Positions 8,890 to 18,084 of a stretch of DNA of 51,472 nt are shown here, in pieces (the stretch's first letter is position 1; each line of letters begins with the position of its first letter). Position numbers and translations under genes: made by a program. The notes under the pieces were generated by a model. That model did no database searches and had not been told where the DNA came from. It saw only the letters and a program-made list of their open reading frames with translations. The stretch is from Thalassotalea sp. ND16A (GTDB lineage Bacteria; Pseudomonadota; Gammaproteobacteria; Enterobacterales; Alteromonadaceae). The stretch spans positions 1 through 51,472 of the forward strand of contig NZ_JQDZ01000021.1 in NCBI RefSeq assembly GCF_000764205.1, read 5' to 3'.

Positions 8890-9534
8890 TCAAGTGAGGG
8901 TATTTAACCTAACATAGGCATTTTTAATTGAGTTCAGAGAGTGATTATTTTTAAGCTCAGTAAAAGGAATTGTTACCGTCCTTAGGTTTTCAAATAGAAG
9001 TGTAATTCTAGCGATAAGTTGAACCCATTCATCTGCCCCTATTTTTGCACTCTCTAAGTATAATTTAGCTCTAAAAATTGAATGAAAATCATTCATAACG
9101 GTATTGAGTTCTATGTAACGTAAACCTTCCTCACCGTCAAATATTGGATCATCTGGATTTAATATAACTACATAGTTTGAATCATTGCCAGTAGTTGAAA
9201 AAAACATTTGTTTTAAATCGAAGTATACCTTTCTATTAGGGTCAAGATCTAAAAAGCCAAAAGCGAGAGAACATAAGCGTTGCACTCCATCAATAACCAA
9301 AACGGGGGCGTTTCTTTTTGGAAATGGCAAATTCGTACTAATGTGTTCTAACTGTGCTGAACCAGAGTCAATGGTTGTAATTGTTCCTATTGGTACACCA
9401 ATACATAAGTCAGTGAAAAAACTCTGGATTTGTGTATCGGACCACACAAATGAACGATGAAACCCGTTCATACTATAGGCATTGCGCAGGATATTATTAA
9501 GAGTTTGTATGAGTGTTAGATTAGTTGTTTTCAT
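8890..9534 (-). pseudogene. DUF262 (GmrS/ParB-like nuclease domain) protein, C-terminally truncated
   Basis: 214 residues that match only the front of a DUF262 protein. FHRSFVWSDTQIQSFFTDL (25-43) is the family's YQRxYVW-type opening, and VLVIDGVQRLCSLAFGFLD (78-96) carries the nucleotide-binding DGxQR signature with Val in the middle. The reading frame stops after YVRLNTLT, exactly where full-length members continue with a RLNTxGTxLS-like motif, so the rest of the domain and any C-terminal part are missing. The sequence beyond the stop does not continue the domain in any frame I could follow. Start and ribosome site are intact (GAAGGAATAAT before ATG). DUF262 proteins belong to modification-dependent restriction and other defence systems. 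This copy is probably a remnant, although a short functional protein cannot be excluded. Confidence 0.7.
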
Positions 9535-10185
9535 ATTATTCCTTCAGGTAATTAATACCTAGCTTAAAATAATTTGGCATTTGGAAAAGTTAATATCTAG
9601 GATATTTTCAACTATTTGGGTTAATCATGGTTTACCTAAGATTACAGCCCGCAAGAAAGTAATCTAGGTGTCACTAATTGTGCAACAACTTGTTGCACAA
9701 ACTGGTCGAATTCGACCAGTTTAAAATGTACCAATATGCATATTTTGCATATTAGTTAATTCAGATTTTCACACGGTCGGGCACACAGGTGACACGAGAT
9801 GTTGCAAAAAGTGCAGCTACTGAAAGGTCACTGTGGCACAAAGCAGTCCATTAAGGGCTGTTTTTTAGTTTCTGAGGATGGTCAGCAAGTCAAAGTTCTG
9901 ATCATAAATTTTCTACACTCTTAGGTCAGCTCCTATGCTTAACTGGCAATCAAAGTGATGGTGGCTCGAATTCCGCTAAGCGAAGGAAGAGAACCTAATT
10001 GTAAATGCTTGACCGGCTAGCTGCAGGGACGGATGCGTTTCATTGGGATTACTCATTTTTCATGCAAAACGCTGGAGGTGCTATAAAATTTTTACTCAAA
10101 TGTTATCTTTCAACAACTATAGCTAATAGAACCAAATAATACTTTACTATACTTGCCTTATGACCTTTAAATATACAGAAATCAA
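9535..10185. other. Intergenic region between truncated DUF262 and tnsD-like gene
   Basis: 650 bases with the palindrome cluster 9678-9764. A 41-codon plus-strand frame at 9799-9924 is preceded by no clear ribosome site. I see no recognisable tnsA, tnsB or tnsC remnant. Around 9891-9905 the plus strand reads AAAGTT-C-TGATCA-TAAA, which resembles the TnsB-like repeats of the terminus at 23,094 with one extra base. This could be a decayed opposite end, but a single match is weak evidence. Confidence 0.4.
9678..9764. repeat. Triple-palindrome cluster, copy B of the double-palindrome repeat
   Basis: Three palindromes follow each other. The first is a perfect 23-base one (9678-9700, arms TTGTGCAACAA around a central C). 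The second is a perfect 24-base one (9699-9722, centre GTCGAATTCGAC with arms AAACTG/CAGTTT). The third is a hairpin (9730-9756, arms ACCAATATGCA and TGCATATTAGT). The second and third correspond to copy A at 198-262, and both palindromic structures are kept although bases in both arms differ. Confidence 0.75.
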
Positions 10186-11721
10186 GTGATCGCTTACTTT
10201 CCTCAGCCTCAAAAAGATGAGCTACTTACGAGCTTAATTGCTCGCTGTATTCATCAACAAGGAGTACAGGATGATAAAGTTGCCTTGGACTGGATTTTTG
10301 GCAATAGAACTATAGTGCCATCGCCCTTACTTCAGGGGCATATTCAACAATTATTGGCGAATGTTGGGCATATTTGGCCTATATCGGCCCAACAGGTAGT
10401 TAACAATCATACCGTTTTGCCATTATTTGAAAGCTTTATCCCTTCACGAAGATATAAACTGCTTCAGCAAAATTTAATACAAGACTCGCTCAACACTAGC
10501 TCCCTTCGAACCGGTATAAATGCCTCAGTTCTTAAATGGCCAAATACTTACAAAATTTGCCCTCTTTGTTGGCGAGAAGATAAACAGACACTCGGTTACA
10601 ACTATTGGCGCAGGCTTTTTCAATGTCCAGGAGTTGAATGTTGTTGGCAGCACTCTTGTTATTTAATCGATACTGACATTCCCTTAAGTTCTGTTCACCG
10701 GCATCAGTTTGTTGGAGCTGAAAATATCGACATCAAGGTGGGGTACACAGAAACTGCTAATCAAAAAAAGTTGTTGTTATCCAAACGCGTTAACCGTTTT
10801 CTAAATGGTGACATCATGATATTGAATTGGAGTAACTTTTATCGATATATCGCTGATTATTTAAACCTGAAGAAAGGCAATAGAATCGATCATCAACAAG
10901 TTGCCAACAAAATCAAAGCCTATTGGGGAGATGAGTGGTTACAGCGAGCTGGTTTGAATTTTAAAAATTCCGAAAACAACTGGCTGATTGCTATGTTCAG
11001 AAAACATAGGCGACCGTTTGCTTATCTTCAACATTTTGTCGTCTGGCAGGCATTAATACCAGAACCTAAAGAATTGGAAATAACTATAAAGCGTGGAGAA
11101 ATGCTTCCCGGAGAAACACCTGAACAACATAATGATTATAATTCACCGAATCGAGAAAAGTTAAAAAAATGCCGAAGACAGTGGCTACGATTGCTTTCTG
11201 TTGGCAAATCTTTAAAGCAAATGAGAGCAAAGAAAACCTGTGCTCGCTTATATATTTGGCTTTATCGTTATGATTGTCGGTGGTTAAAGGAAAACAAGCC
11301 ACAACATATTAAAAACTATAGAAATACGCGTGTGAACTGGAATGCCAGAGACAGAGAAATAGTCCGTCAGTTAATAAAGATTGAGCGTTCTACTCAGTTT
11401 GATATTATAGGACCCAGAAGATCACGAGCTTGGTTTGCTAACCAACTTGGATTCAAAAGCATAATAGAAAAAAAACTATGTAAACTACCGCTATGTTTGG
11501 CATTTTTTACTCGCTATTCGGAAAGTGTTGATGAGTATCAGTCCAGGCGGTTGGTGCGAACCTGTTCAGAGTTCATAGCCAGCTTCAATAGAGATAAACC
11601 ACTTTGTGAAATTGAAAAAGCTGCGGGACTAAGCCACCAACGCATTAGAAGTTTTTCCAAGCTTATTCTCCAGAGGGACGTTCCGGCTTGGCTCTATTTT
11701 TTGTCTTCAAGAAGCTCTTAA
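10186..11721 (+). CDS. TnsD-like transposon target-selection protein (TniQ superfamily)
   Basis: 511 residues starting at GTG. The N-terminus (IAYFPQPQKDELLTSLIAR) is the typical opening of TnsD/TniQ proteins. A zinc finger follows with CPLC (125-128) and CCWQH (152-156, C153 and H156 as the second pair), and the long C-terminal half has the helix-turn-helix-like ending seen in TnsD. In Tn7, TnsD binds a fixed chromosomal site and recruits TnsC and the TnsAB transposase. Here tnsA, tnsB and tnsC are absent from the window, so the protein cannot drive transposition alone. It reads away from the expected tnsABC side toward a cargo of defence genes, and a Tn7-type terminus lies at 23,094. Its DNA target is unknown. 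Confidence 0.85.
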   Translation: MIAYFPQPQKDELLTSLIARCIHQQGVQDDKVALDWIFGNRTIVPSPLLQGHIQQLLANVGHIWPISAQQVVNNHTVLPLFESFIPSRRYKLLQQNLIQDSLNTSSLRTGINASVLKWPNTYKICPLCWREDKQTLGYNYWRRLFQCPGVECCWQHSCYLIDTDIPLSSVHRHQFVGAENIDIKVGYTETANQKKLLLSKRVNRFLNGDIMILNWSNFYRYIADYLNLKKGNRIDHQQVANKIKAYWGDEWLQRAGLNFKNSENNWLIAMFRKHRRPFAYLQHFVVWQALIPEPKELEITIKRGEMLPGETPEQHNDYNSPNREKLKKCRRQWLRLLSVGKSLKQMRAKKTCARLYIWLYRYDCRWLKENKPQHIKNYRNTRVNWNARDREIVRQLIKIERSTQFDIIGPRRSRAWFANQLGFKSIIEKKLCKLPLCLAFFTRYSESVDEYQSRRLVRTCSEFIASFNRDKPLCEIEKAAGLSHQRIRSFSKLILQRDVPAWLYFLSSRSS

Positions 11722-11739
11722 CATCCAACAGGGAATTTA

Positions 11740-12330
11740 ATGTTAAAACCATTTACGGAGCAAGGTGAATTTATTCATAGTTTTATATTTCGTATGCAGG
11801 ATACTACCGGATTTAAAGACTTTTCAAATATTGTAAGCACTACAGGAAGGTGGAAAGAATATATCTATATCCATAAGAATACGGGATTTATTTTTGAGCG
11901 ACACAATGAAAGTGATTTAATTCAGCTGTTGAGAAATACCGGGTTCGACAAAAAATATACGGTTCAAGGAAGAGCCCAAGAGCTAACAAAGCCAACTAAG
12001 TACCTAGAAGACCTTCAAAAGCTAATAAATCCGACATCAAAGCCTCGTGGACTGATGATACCTAATTTTATGTCTCGAGAAGTGCGCTTTTGTAAAAGTT
12101 GCATGAATGAATTTATCAAAGAATATGGTACTGGATTTTTTAAAGGACATTGGCAAGTTAGCAAATACTGTAATACCCACCAAATACCGTTGTTGTTATT
12201 GAAAGCTTCAGCCAAAAATACTTCCATCCAAAATATTAGGAGGATCATACGGGGCGAACTTCTTAATGAAGTTCAAGAATTTGAACTAAAGGAAGAAGAC
12301 CTATTTGTTTCACCTCAACTATTTGCCTAG
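11740..12330 (+). CDS. Short TniQ-like zinc-finger protein
   Basis: 196 residues, start ATG with AGGGAA about 6 bases upstream, 18 bases after the tnsD-like gene and so in the same operon. The beginning (MLKPFTEQGEFIHSFIFRMQ) matches the TniQ opening, and a zinc finger is formed by CKSC (118-121) and CNTH (144-147). It is about half the length of typical TniQ proteins and stops shortly after the finger. A TnsD plus a second TniQ occurs in Tn7-type elements with two targeting routes, including some CRISPR-associated transposons, but no cas genes or CRISPR array are present. It could be a target-selection partner or a decayed fragment. Start and frame look intact. Confidence 0.7.
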   Translation: MLKPFTEQGEFIHSFIFRMQDTTGFKDFSNIVSTTGRWKEYIYIHKNTGFIFERHNESDLIQLLRNTGFDKKYTVQGRAQELTKPTKYLEDLQKLINPTSKPRGLMIPNFMSREVRFCKSCMNEFIKEYGTGFFKGHWQVSKYCNTHQIPLLLLKASAKNTSIQNIRRIIRGELLNEVQEFELKEEDLFVSPQLFA

Positions 12331-12402
12331 AAAATTGTCTAATGGCTGAATTTTCCCCTTCAAAATTACCGTCTAAAAAACACTATTTAATAAGAATAAA
12401 AA

Positions 12403-15153
12403 ATGAACAATAAAAATAACAGGCAACCCCATATAGCTCATATTGATAACCAACTTGAGGCTGCTGGCTGGCAACTGGTGCTCTCTACAGAAGACGCTCA
12501 TTTATATGAAGGTGACTTCGCTATTCGAAAAGACAGCCTTAAAAGTCCCGGATACATACTATTAGTTAATGGAGAAGCCGTAGGTGCAATAAACACCGTC
12601 GAACAGCCATGCTTTTCAGATGATTTACCATTCAACTATGTTGTAATATCAGAAAAAATACTCTTTACCAATAAGTATGATCCTCGCACTGAACCACGAG
12701 AGGTATTTCATTTTCATCAACCAGAAACTCTCAAAGCATTTCTAAAGTCAAAATCTTCACTTCTCAAGAAACTTCAAGAGTTACCAGGACTTAACCCTGA
12801 TAATCTCCCTCCTTCAGAATTAGGTCTTCGAGACTGTCAAGAAGCGGCTATTAGAAAACTTGAAAGTTCATTGCGTCAAAACCAGGAGCGCACCCTAATT
12901 CAGATGGCTACCGGGTCAGGCAAAACATATACAGCCATTAACTCTATGTATCGTTTGCTCAAGTATGCAAAAGCAAAACGCATTTTATTTATTGTAGATA
13001 CCAAAAACCTGGGTGAGCAAGCAGAACAAGAAATGCTTAACTTCAAGCCTGTTGATAGCACTAAGATGTTGCATCGGTTACACCCCATTCATAGGTTTAA
13101 GTCGAGTTACGTACCTACAGATGCCCAAATTTATATTTGTACTATCCAACGTTTATATTCCATATTAAGTGGCAAAGCTATTAATGAGGAAACTGATGAT
13201 TATTCTGACAGAGAATCAATATCAGCATTAATTAAGTCTCCAACTATCGCCTACAACCCTTCGTTACCCATAGAGTTTTTTGATTTAATATTCATCGATG
13301 AATGTCACCGCTCAATTTATAACTTATGGCGTCAGATATTCGACTACTTCGACTCTATGTTAATCGGGCTTACTGCCACCCCTGATAATCGCACATTCGG
13401 CTTTTTCGGTAGAAACCTAGTCTTTCAATACAGCCATGAAGAGGCGGTTGCCGATGGCGTAAATGTTGGTTACGAAGTTTATTTAATTGAAACTGAGGTG
13501 ACTCAACAAGGGGGGAAGCTCAAAGCAATGGAGCCAGTGCAATACCGAGAGCGCTTAACTAACAAAACACGTTGGGATCAACAAGATCAGGATGAAATTT
13601 ATTCAGCCAAGCATTTAGACGATAAAATTATCAACCCTAGTCAGATAAAAACGATTATTGAAACTTTTAAAGCCTCATTACCAGACATCTTCCCTGCGCG
13701 TACTTGTGTACCTAAAACCCTTATCTTTGCTAAATCTGATAGTCACGCCGATGATATCGTCAGAATTGTTCGGGAAACCTTCAATGAAGATGATAATTTT
13801 TGCAAAAAAATTACATACAAGGTTCAAGAGGGCTTACGCAATAAAAAAGGTGAGTTGATTGAAAAAGGTGAACAGCCTGGAGCTGTGTTATCACGCTTTC
13901 GCAATAACCACTCGCCACGAATTGCAGTTACCGTTGATATGATAGCTACTGGAACAGATATTAAGCCGTTAGAATGTTTGCTGTTTATGCGTGATGTTAA
14001 AAGCCGAAATTACTTTGAACAGATGAAAGGGCGTGGGGTTCGTACTCTCGATAAGCAAAGAATGCAACGAGTAACCGATGATGCCATCAGCGATAAAACC
14101 CATTTCGTGATAGTTGATGCTGTTGGGATAACCCAGTCTTTAGCCACACCCAGTCAGCCGTTAATCTCCAATCCTTCAGTCCCTCTTAAAAAATTGGCAA
14201 ATGCAGTAATGATGGGGGCTTATGGGCTTGATACCGTTAAATCCCTTGCTGGCCGTTTAGCCAGGTTAGACCGGCAACTTGAAGAGCAGGATAAAAAGCG
14301 TATAGAAATGGATAGCGGAGGCATTACCCTAACCCAAATTGTCAGGGGGCTCATCGATGCAATAAATATCGATGATATTGAAATCCGAGCGCTTCAAATT
14401 GCAGGTTTGCCTCAAGGTGACGATCCGGGTGAACAGTACAGAAAAAGTGCTCAACAAGAGCTAGTTAGCAATGCATCAAAAGTTTTTAATGAAAGACTTA
14501 TTAAAACAATCGTTAATATCCGCAGCGATAAAGATCTGAAGATAGACTATTACACCTCTGACAAACTAACTTATGCTGGCTGGTCGGAAAAACATCAACT
14601 TAATGCACAAACACTCAGAGACGAATTCAGCCAATACTTAAAAAATAATATTGATAGCATTACCGCGCTGGAAATCTACTTTAAGGAGCCATATCGCCGC
14701 CGTGAAGTCACCTTTGATATGGTTAGTGAATTGATGGATACATTAAAAGCCGATAGGCCACAGCTTGCTCCTGTGCGCATTTGGGATGCCTATGCCGAAA
14801 TAGACCAGAATAAAAGTAAACGACCCGAAGCCGAGTTACAACTCATTATTGCCCTGATCCGTCGTGTATCCGGTGTCGACAACACGCTTTCACCGTTTGT
14901 CGATACGGTGAGAAGAAATTTCCAACGTTGGATACTCTCACATCATTCAGGTTCAGGTGAGAAGTTTAGTAAAGAACAGATGGGCTGGTTAAGGATGATA
15001 CGTGACCATATAGCCAGTTCATTCCATTTTGAGCTTGATGACCTAGAAAAAGCACCTTTCGATGCGCAAGGAAGCACAGGTAAAATGCATCAGCTTTTTG
15101 ATGAGGAAATGCATGGCTTGATAGAAACATTGAATAAAGAATTAGCGGCGTAA
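12403..15153 (+). CDS. hsdR: Type I restriction subunit HsdR paralogue with degenerate nuclease site (HsdR1)
   Basis: 916 residues, closely similar over its length to the next gene product. The translocase is intact: Walker A GSGKT (171-175), DECH box (299-302), TATP (324-327) and the motif VI region QMKGRGVRTL. The N-terminal nuclease differs. Where HsdR2 has PADY...VIEAK, this protein has PGY...AINTV, so catalytic D, E and K are replaced by G50, N64 and V66. The stretch that holds QxxxY in HsdR2 is shortened by some 25-30 residues and lacks the motif. It should bind or move on DNA but not cut. The reading frame is open throughout, which argues against simple decay. It lies 72 bases after the TniQ-like gene and 105 bases before hsdR2. 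Confidence 0.88.
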   Translation: MNNKNNRQPHIAHIDNQLEAAGWQLVLSTEDAHLYEGDFAIRKDSLKSPGYILLVNGEAVGAINTVEQPCFSDDLPFNYVVISEKILFTNKYDPRTEPREVFHFHQPETLKAFLKSKSSLLKKLQELPGLNPDNLPPSELGLRDCQEAAIRKLESSLRQNQERTLIQMATGSGKTYTAINSMYRLLKYAKAKRILFIVDTKNLGEQAEQEMLNFKPVDSTKMLHRLHPIHRFKSSYVPTDAQIYICTIQRLYSILSGKAINEETDDYSDRESISALIKSPTIAYNPSLPIEFFDLIFIDECHRSIYNLWRQIFDYFDSMLIGLTATPDNRTFGFFGRNLVFQYSHEEAVADGVNVGYEVYLIETEVTQQGGKLKAMEPVQYRERLTNKTRWDQQDQDEIYSAKHLDDKIINPSQIKTIIETFKASLPDIFPARTCVPKTLIFAKSDSHADDIVRIVRETFNEDDNFCKKITYKVQEGLRNKKGELIEKGEQPGAVLSRFRNNHSPRIAVTVDMIATGTDIKPLECLLFMRDVKSRNYFEQMKGRGVRTLDKQRMQRVTDDAISDKTHFVIVDAVGITQSLATPSQPLISNPSVPLKKLANAVMMGAYGLDTVKSLAGRLARLDRQLEEQDKKRIEMDSGGITLTQIVRGLIDAINIDDIEIRALQIAGLPQGDDPGEQYRKSAQQELVSNASKVFNERLIKTIVNIRSDKDLKIDYYTSDKLTYAGWSEKHQLNAQTLRDEFSQYLKNNIDSITALEIYFKEPYRRREVTFDMVSELMDTLKADRPQLAPVRIWDAYAEIDQNKSKRPEAELQLIIALIRRVSGVDNTLSPFVDTVRRNFQRWILSHHSGSGEKFSKEQMGWLRMIRDHIASSFHFELDDLEKAPFDAQGSTGKMHQLFDEEMHGLIETLNKELAA

Positions 15154-15258
15154 TTTAATGACAGAAAATTATATAACTTGCCGATTATTGGACTTATAAG
15201 GTTTTCTAATTTTGCATTTATGGTAAAGTCCTTATATTAAATATCTGCAAGGAAAAGC

Positions 15259-18084
15259 ATGGTCAATCAAAATCCCGAGCAAATAGCACGCGACAAAATT
15301 GATGAGCAACTTGAAGCCTCAGGTTGGGCAATTCAAAGTAATAAAGCCATTAACTTTGCTGTTGGTGAGGGTCAAGCGGTTAGGGAGTATCAAACCGATG
15401 CTGGCCCAGCAGATTATGTTCTTTTTGTAGATGGCCAGGCAATTGGCGTAATTGAAGCCAAGCCCCAGGATATGGGACATAAAATTACCTCAGTAGAGCT
15501 TCAAACCGAAAAATACGCGAACGCAAAGCTGAAGTGGATAAACAACGAAGAACCACTGCCCTTCCTCTACGAAGCAACGGGTGAAATTATCCACTTTACC
15601 GATCAGCGTGACCCAAAGCCTCGCGCTCGTGAGCTGTTCACTTTTCAGCGCCCGGAAGCGCTGAAAGAGCAACTAAAAAATGTAAGCTCGTTACGCAAAC
15701 GACTTACACAACTACCTGAATTAAATCCAACAAAAGTTAAAGCATCGGAGTTAGGCCTGCGTAACTGCCAGGAAATCGCCATTACCAATCTGGAAAATTC
15801 TTTTCGTAACGCAAAGCCTCGTGCTCTCATCCAAATGGCTACGGGTTCAGGTAAAACTTACACTGCCATTACCTCTATGTATCGGCTACTCAAACATGCT
15901 AAAGGTAAGCGCATTCTGTTCTTGGTGGATACTAAAAACTTAGGCGAGCAAGCCGAGCAGGAAATGCTCAACTATACACCCTCTGATGATAGCCGAAAAT
16001 TTACAGAACTCTATGCAGTACAACGCCTTAAATCAAGCTATGTCCCTAAAGATGCTCAGGTGTGTATCTGTACTATACAGCGTATGTATTCAATCTTAAG
16101 AGGAGAAGACCTGGACGAAACCGCCGAAGAGCAAAACCCGGCAGAAAGTCTGTTGAAACCGAAAGAGCCGGTGCCGGTTGCCTATAACCCCAAAGTGCCG
16201 GTAGAGTTTTTCGACTTCATATTTATCGATGAATGTCACCGTTCTATTTACAACCTGTGGATGCAGGTGCTTGATTATTTTGACTCATTCTTAATTGGTT
16301 TAACAGCAACGCCTGATAATCGCACCTATGGTTTTTTCAAAAAAAATGTTGTTTCAAATTATGATCATGAGAAAGCCGTTGCCGATGGTGTGAATGTTGG
16401 CAACGAGGTTTACTTGATTGAAACCAAAGTTACAAAGGTAGGTGGTCAGCTTAAAGCTAAACAACCAATACAACATCGGGAGCGTCAGACCCGTCGAAAG
16501 CGTTGGGAACAGCAGGATGAAGATGAAAGCTATACAGGTAAACAGCTAGATAAAAACATTGTGAATCCGGATCAAATCCTCACCGTGATTCAGACCTTTA
16601 AAAACTCACTTCCAAGTATATTTCCGGATCGCCAGCATGTACCTAAAACCCTAGTTTTTGCTAAATCTGACAGCCATGCCGACGATATTATTCAAACTGT
16701 TCGCGAAGAGTTTAACGAAGGCAACGACTTCTGCAAAAAAATCACTTATAGGGTTAAAGATGGCAAAAAAGATAAAGACGGCAATATCATAGAAGTGGGA
16801 GAAGATCCGCGCTCTGTATTATCTCAGTTTCGTAGTAACTACAATCCGCGCATTGCCGTTACCGTCGACATGATCGCTACGGGTACTGATGTAAAGCCCC
16901 TAGAATGTCTACTATTTATGCGCGATGTTAAAAGTAGAAACTATTTTGAACAGATGAAAGGCCGTGGTACACGCACACTCAACAAAGACGGAATGCAAAA
17001 AGTTACGCCCGATGCCAAGTGCGACAAAACCCATTATGTCATCGTAGATGCCATTGGCGTCACACAGTCCCTAAAAACAGCTAGCCAGCCGCTAATTACC
17101 AAACCCTCAGTGCCCATCAAAGATCTCGCCATGAGCGTAATGATGGGTGTAAGTGACAGCGATACTGTCAGCTCACTGGCAGGTCGTCTGGCAAGGCTCG
17201 ATAAACAATTAGACAAAGACGATAAACGCCGTATCGAAAAAGTCAGTGGCGGTATTGGGCTGACTCAAATTGTCAGCGATCTCTTTGAAGCTATTGACGC
17301 CGATAAAGTCGAAGAGCAGGCACTCCTAATCTCAGAGCAACCAATAGGCACAGATCCGGGTGACGATAACAGTAAGAAGGGCCAGCAAGAACTGGTCAGT
17401 CAGGCAGCCAAAGTGATTAATGGCGAGTTAATAGAGACCATCGTCAACATTCGCAAAGAAAAAGACCAAAAAATCGATCACGAGAACCTAGATGAAGTCA
17501 CCAGTCAGGGTTGGTCTGCTGATACCGCACTAAAAGCACAAACTTTACGGGATGATTTTAACCAATACCTTAAAGACAATATTGATGCCATCACGGCGCT
17601 GGAAATATATTTCAGCCAACCGCACCGCCGTCGTGAAGTAACCTTTGATATGGTTCGTGACCTTCTCGATAAGCTGAAAACTGATAAACCACAGCTTGCC
17701 CCCATCCGCGTCTGGGATGCTTACGCACAGCTTGATAAAGTTCAGGGCAAACATCCTGAAGCCGAATTGCAAATGCTGGTCGCCCTAATTCGCCGAGTTT
17801 CAGGTATCGATGAGTCACTGTCACCTTTTTCCGAAACGGTGAAAAAACACTTTCAGCGTTGGGTATTGGCCTATCATGCAGGTGAAGGTGAAAAGTTTAA
17901 CGAACAACAAATGGCATGGCTGCGGATGATACGCGACCATATCGCCAACTCCTTCCATTTTGAAATCGATGATCTGGACATGGCTCCGTTCGATGCCGAA
18001 GGCGGCTTAGGGCGAATGTACCAACTCTTTGGCGACGAGATGAATAACCTAATTAATACATTAAATGAAGAGTTAGCAGCTTGA
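15259..18084 (+). CDS. hsdR: Type I restriction enzyme HsdR, nuclease-competent (HsdR2)
   Basis: 941 residues, with AAGGA before the ATG. The N-terminal PD-(D/E)xK nuclease is complete: D52 in PADY, E66 and K68 in VIEAKPQ, and Q82/Y86 in LQTEKY. The helicase/translocase follows with GSGKT (196-200), IFIDECHRS, GLTATP and QMKGRGTRTL. The C-terminal region joins the HsdM/HsdS complex in this family. HsdR pulls DNA through the bound complex with ATP and cuts at distance from unmethylated sites. Its stop overlaps the start of hsdS (TTGA), so R and S are translationally linked. A separate promoter could lie in the 105 bases upstream, but I cannot define one with confidence. Confidence 0.95.
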   Translation: MVNQNPEQIARDKIDEQLEASGWAIQSNKAINFAVGEGQAVREYQTDAGPADYVLFVDGQAIGVIEAKPQDMGHKITSVELQTEKYANAKLKWINNEEPLPFLYEATGEIIHFTDQRDPKPRARELFTFQRPEALKEQLKNVSSLRKRLTQLPELNPTKVKASELGLRNCQEIAITNLENSFRNAKPRALIQMATGSGKTYTAITSMYRLLKHAKGKRILFLVDTKNLGEQAEQEMLNYTPSDDSRKFTELYAVQRLKSSYVPKDAQVCICTIQRMYSILRGEDLDETAEEQNPAESLLKPKEPVPVAYNPKVPVEFFDFIFIDECHRSIYNLWMQVLDYFDSFLIGLTATPDNRTYGFFKKNVVSNYDHEKAVADGVNVGNEVYLIETKVTKVGGQLKAKQPIQHRERQTRRKRWEQQDEDESYTGKQLDKNIVNPDQILTVIQTFKNSLPSIFPDRQHVPKTLVFAKSDSHADDIIQTVREEFNEGNDFCKKITYRVKDGKKDKDGNIIEVGEDPRSVLSQFRSNYNPRIAVTVDMIATGTDVKPLECLLFMRDVKSRNYFEQMKGRGTRTLNKDGMQKVTPDAKCDKTHYVIVDAIGVTQSLKTASQPLITKPSVPIKDLAMSVMMGVSDSDTVSSLAGRLARLDKQLDKDDKRRIEKVSGGIGLTQIVSDLFEAIDADKVEEQALLISEQPIGTDPGDDNSKKGQQELVSQAAKVINGELIETIVNIRKEKDQKIDHENLDEVTSQGWSADTALKAQTLRDDFNQYLKDNIDAITALEIYFSQPHRRREVTFDMVRDLLDKLKTDKPQLAPIRVWDAYAQLDKVQGKHPEAELQMLVALIRRVSGIDESLSPFSETVKKHFQRWVLAYHAGEGEKFNEQQMAWLRMIRDHIANSFHFEIDDLDMAPFDAEGGLGRMYQLFGDEMNNLINTLNEELAA

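Noticed and set aside
8722-8907. Plus-strand 61-codon frame
   Set aside because: It follows a stop codon directly, has no ribosome-binding site, overlaps the DUF262 end and resembles nothing I know. At most a remnant.
9799-9924. Plus-strand 41-codon frame that could be a tnsC remnant
   Set aside because: No Walker motif or TnsC-like segment can be seen; too short to support.
12403-15153. hsdR1 as an ordinary pseudogene
   Set aside because: The frame is open for 916 codons and every helicase motif is intact, so plain decay is unlikely; the nuclease changes look specific.
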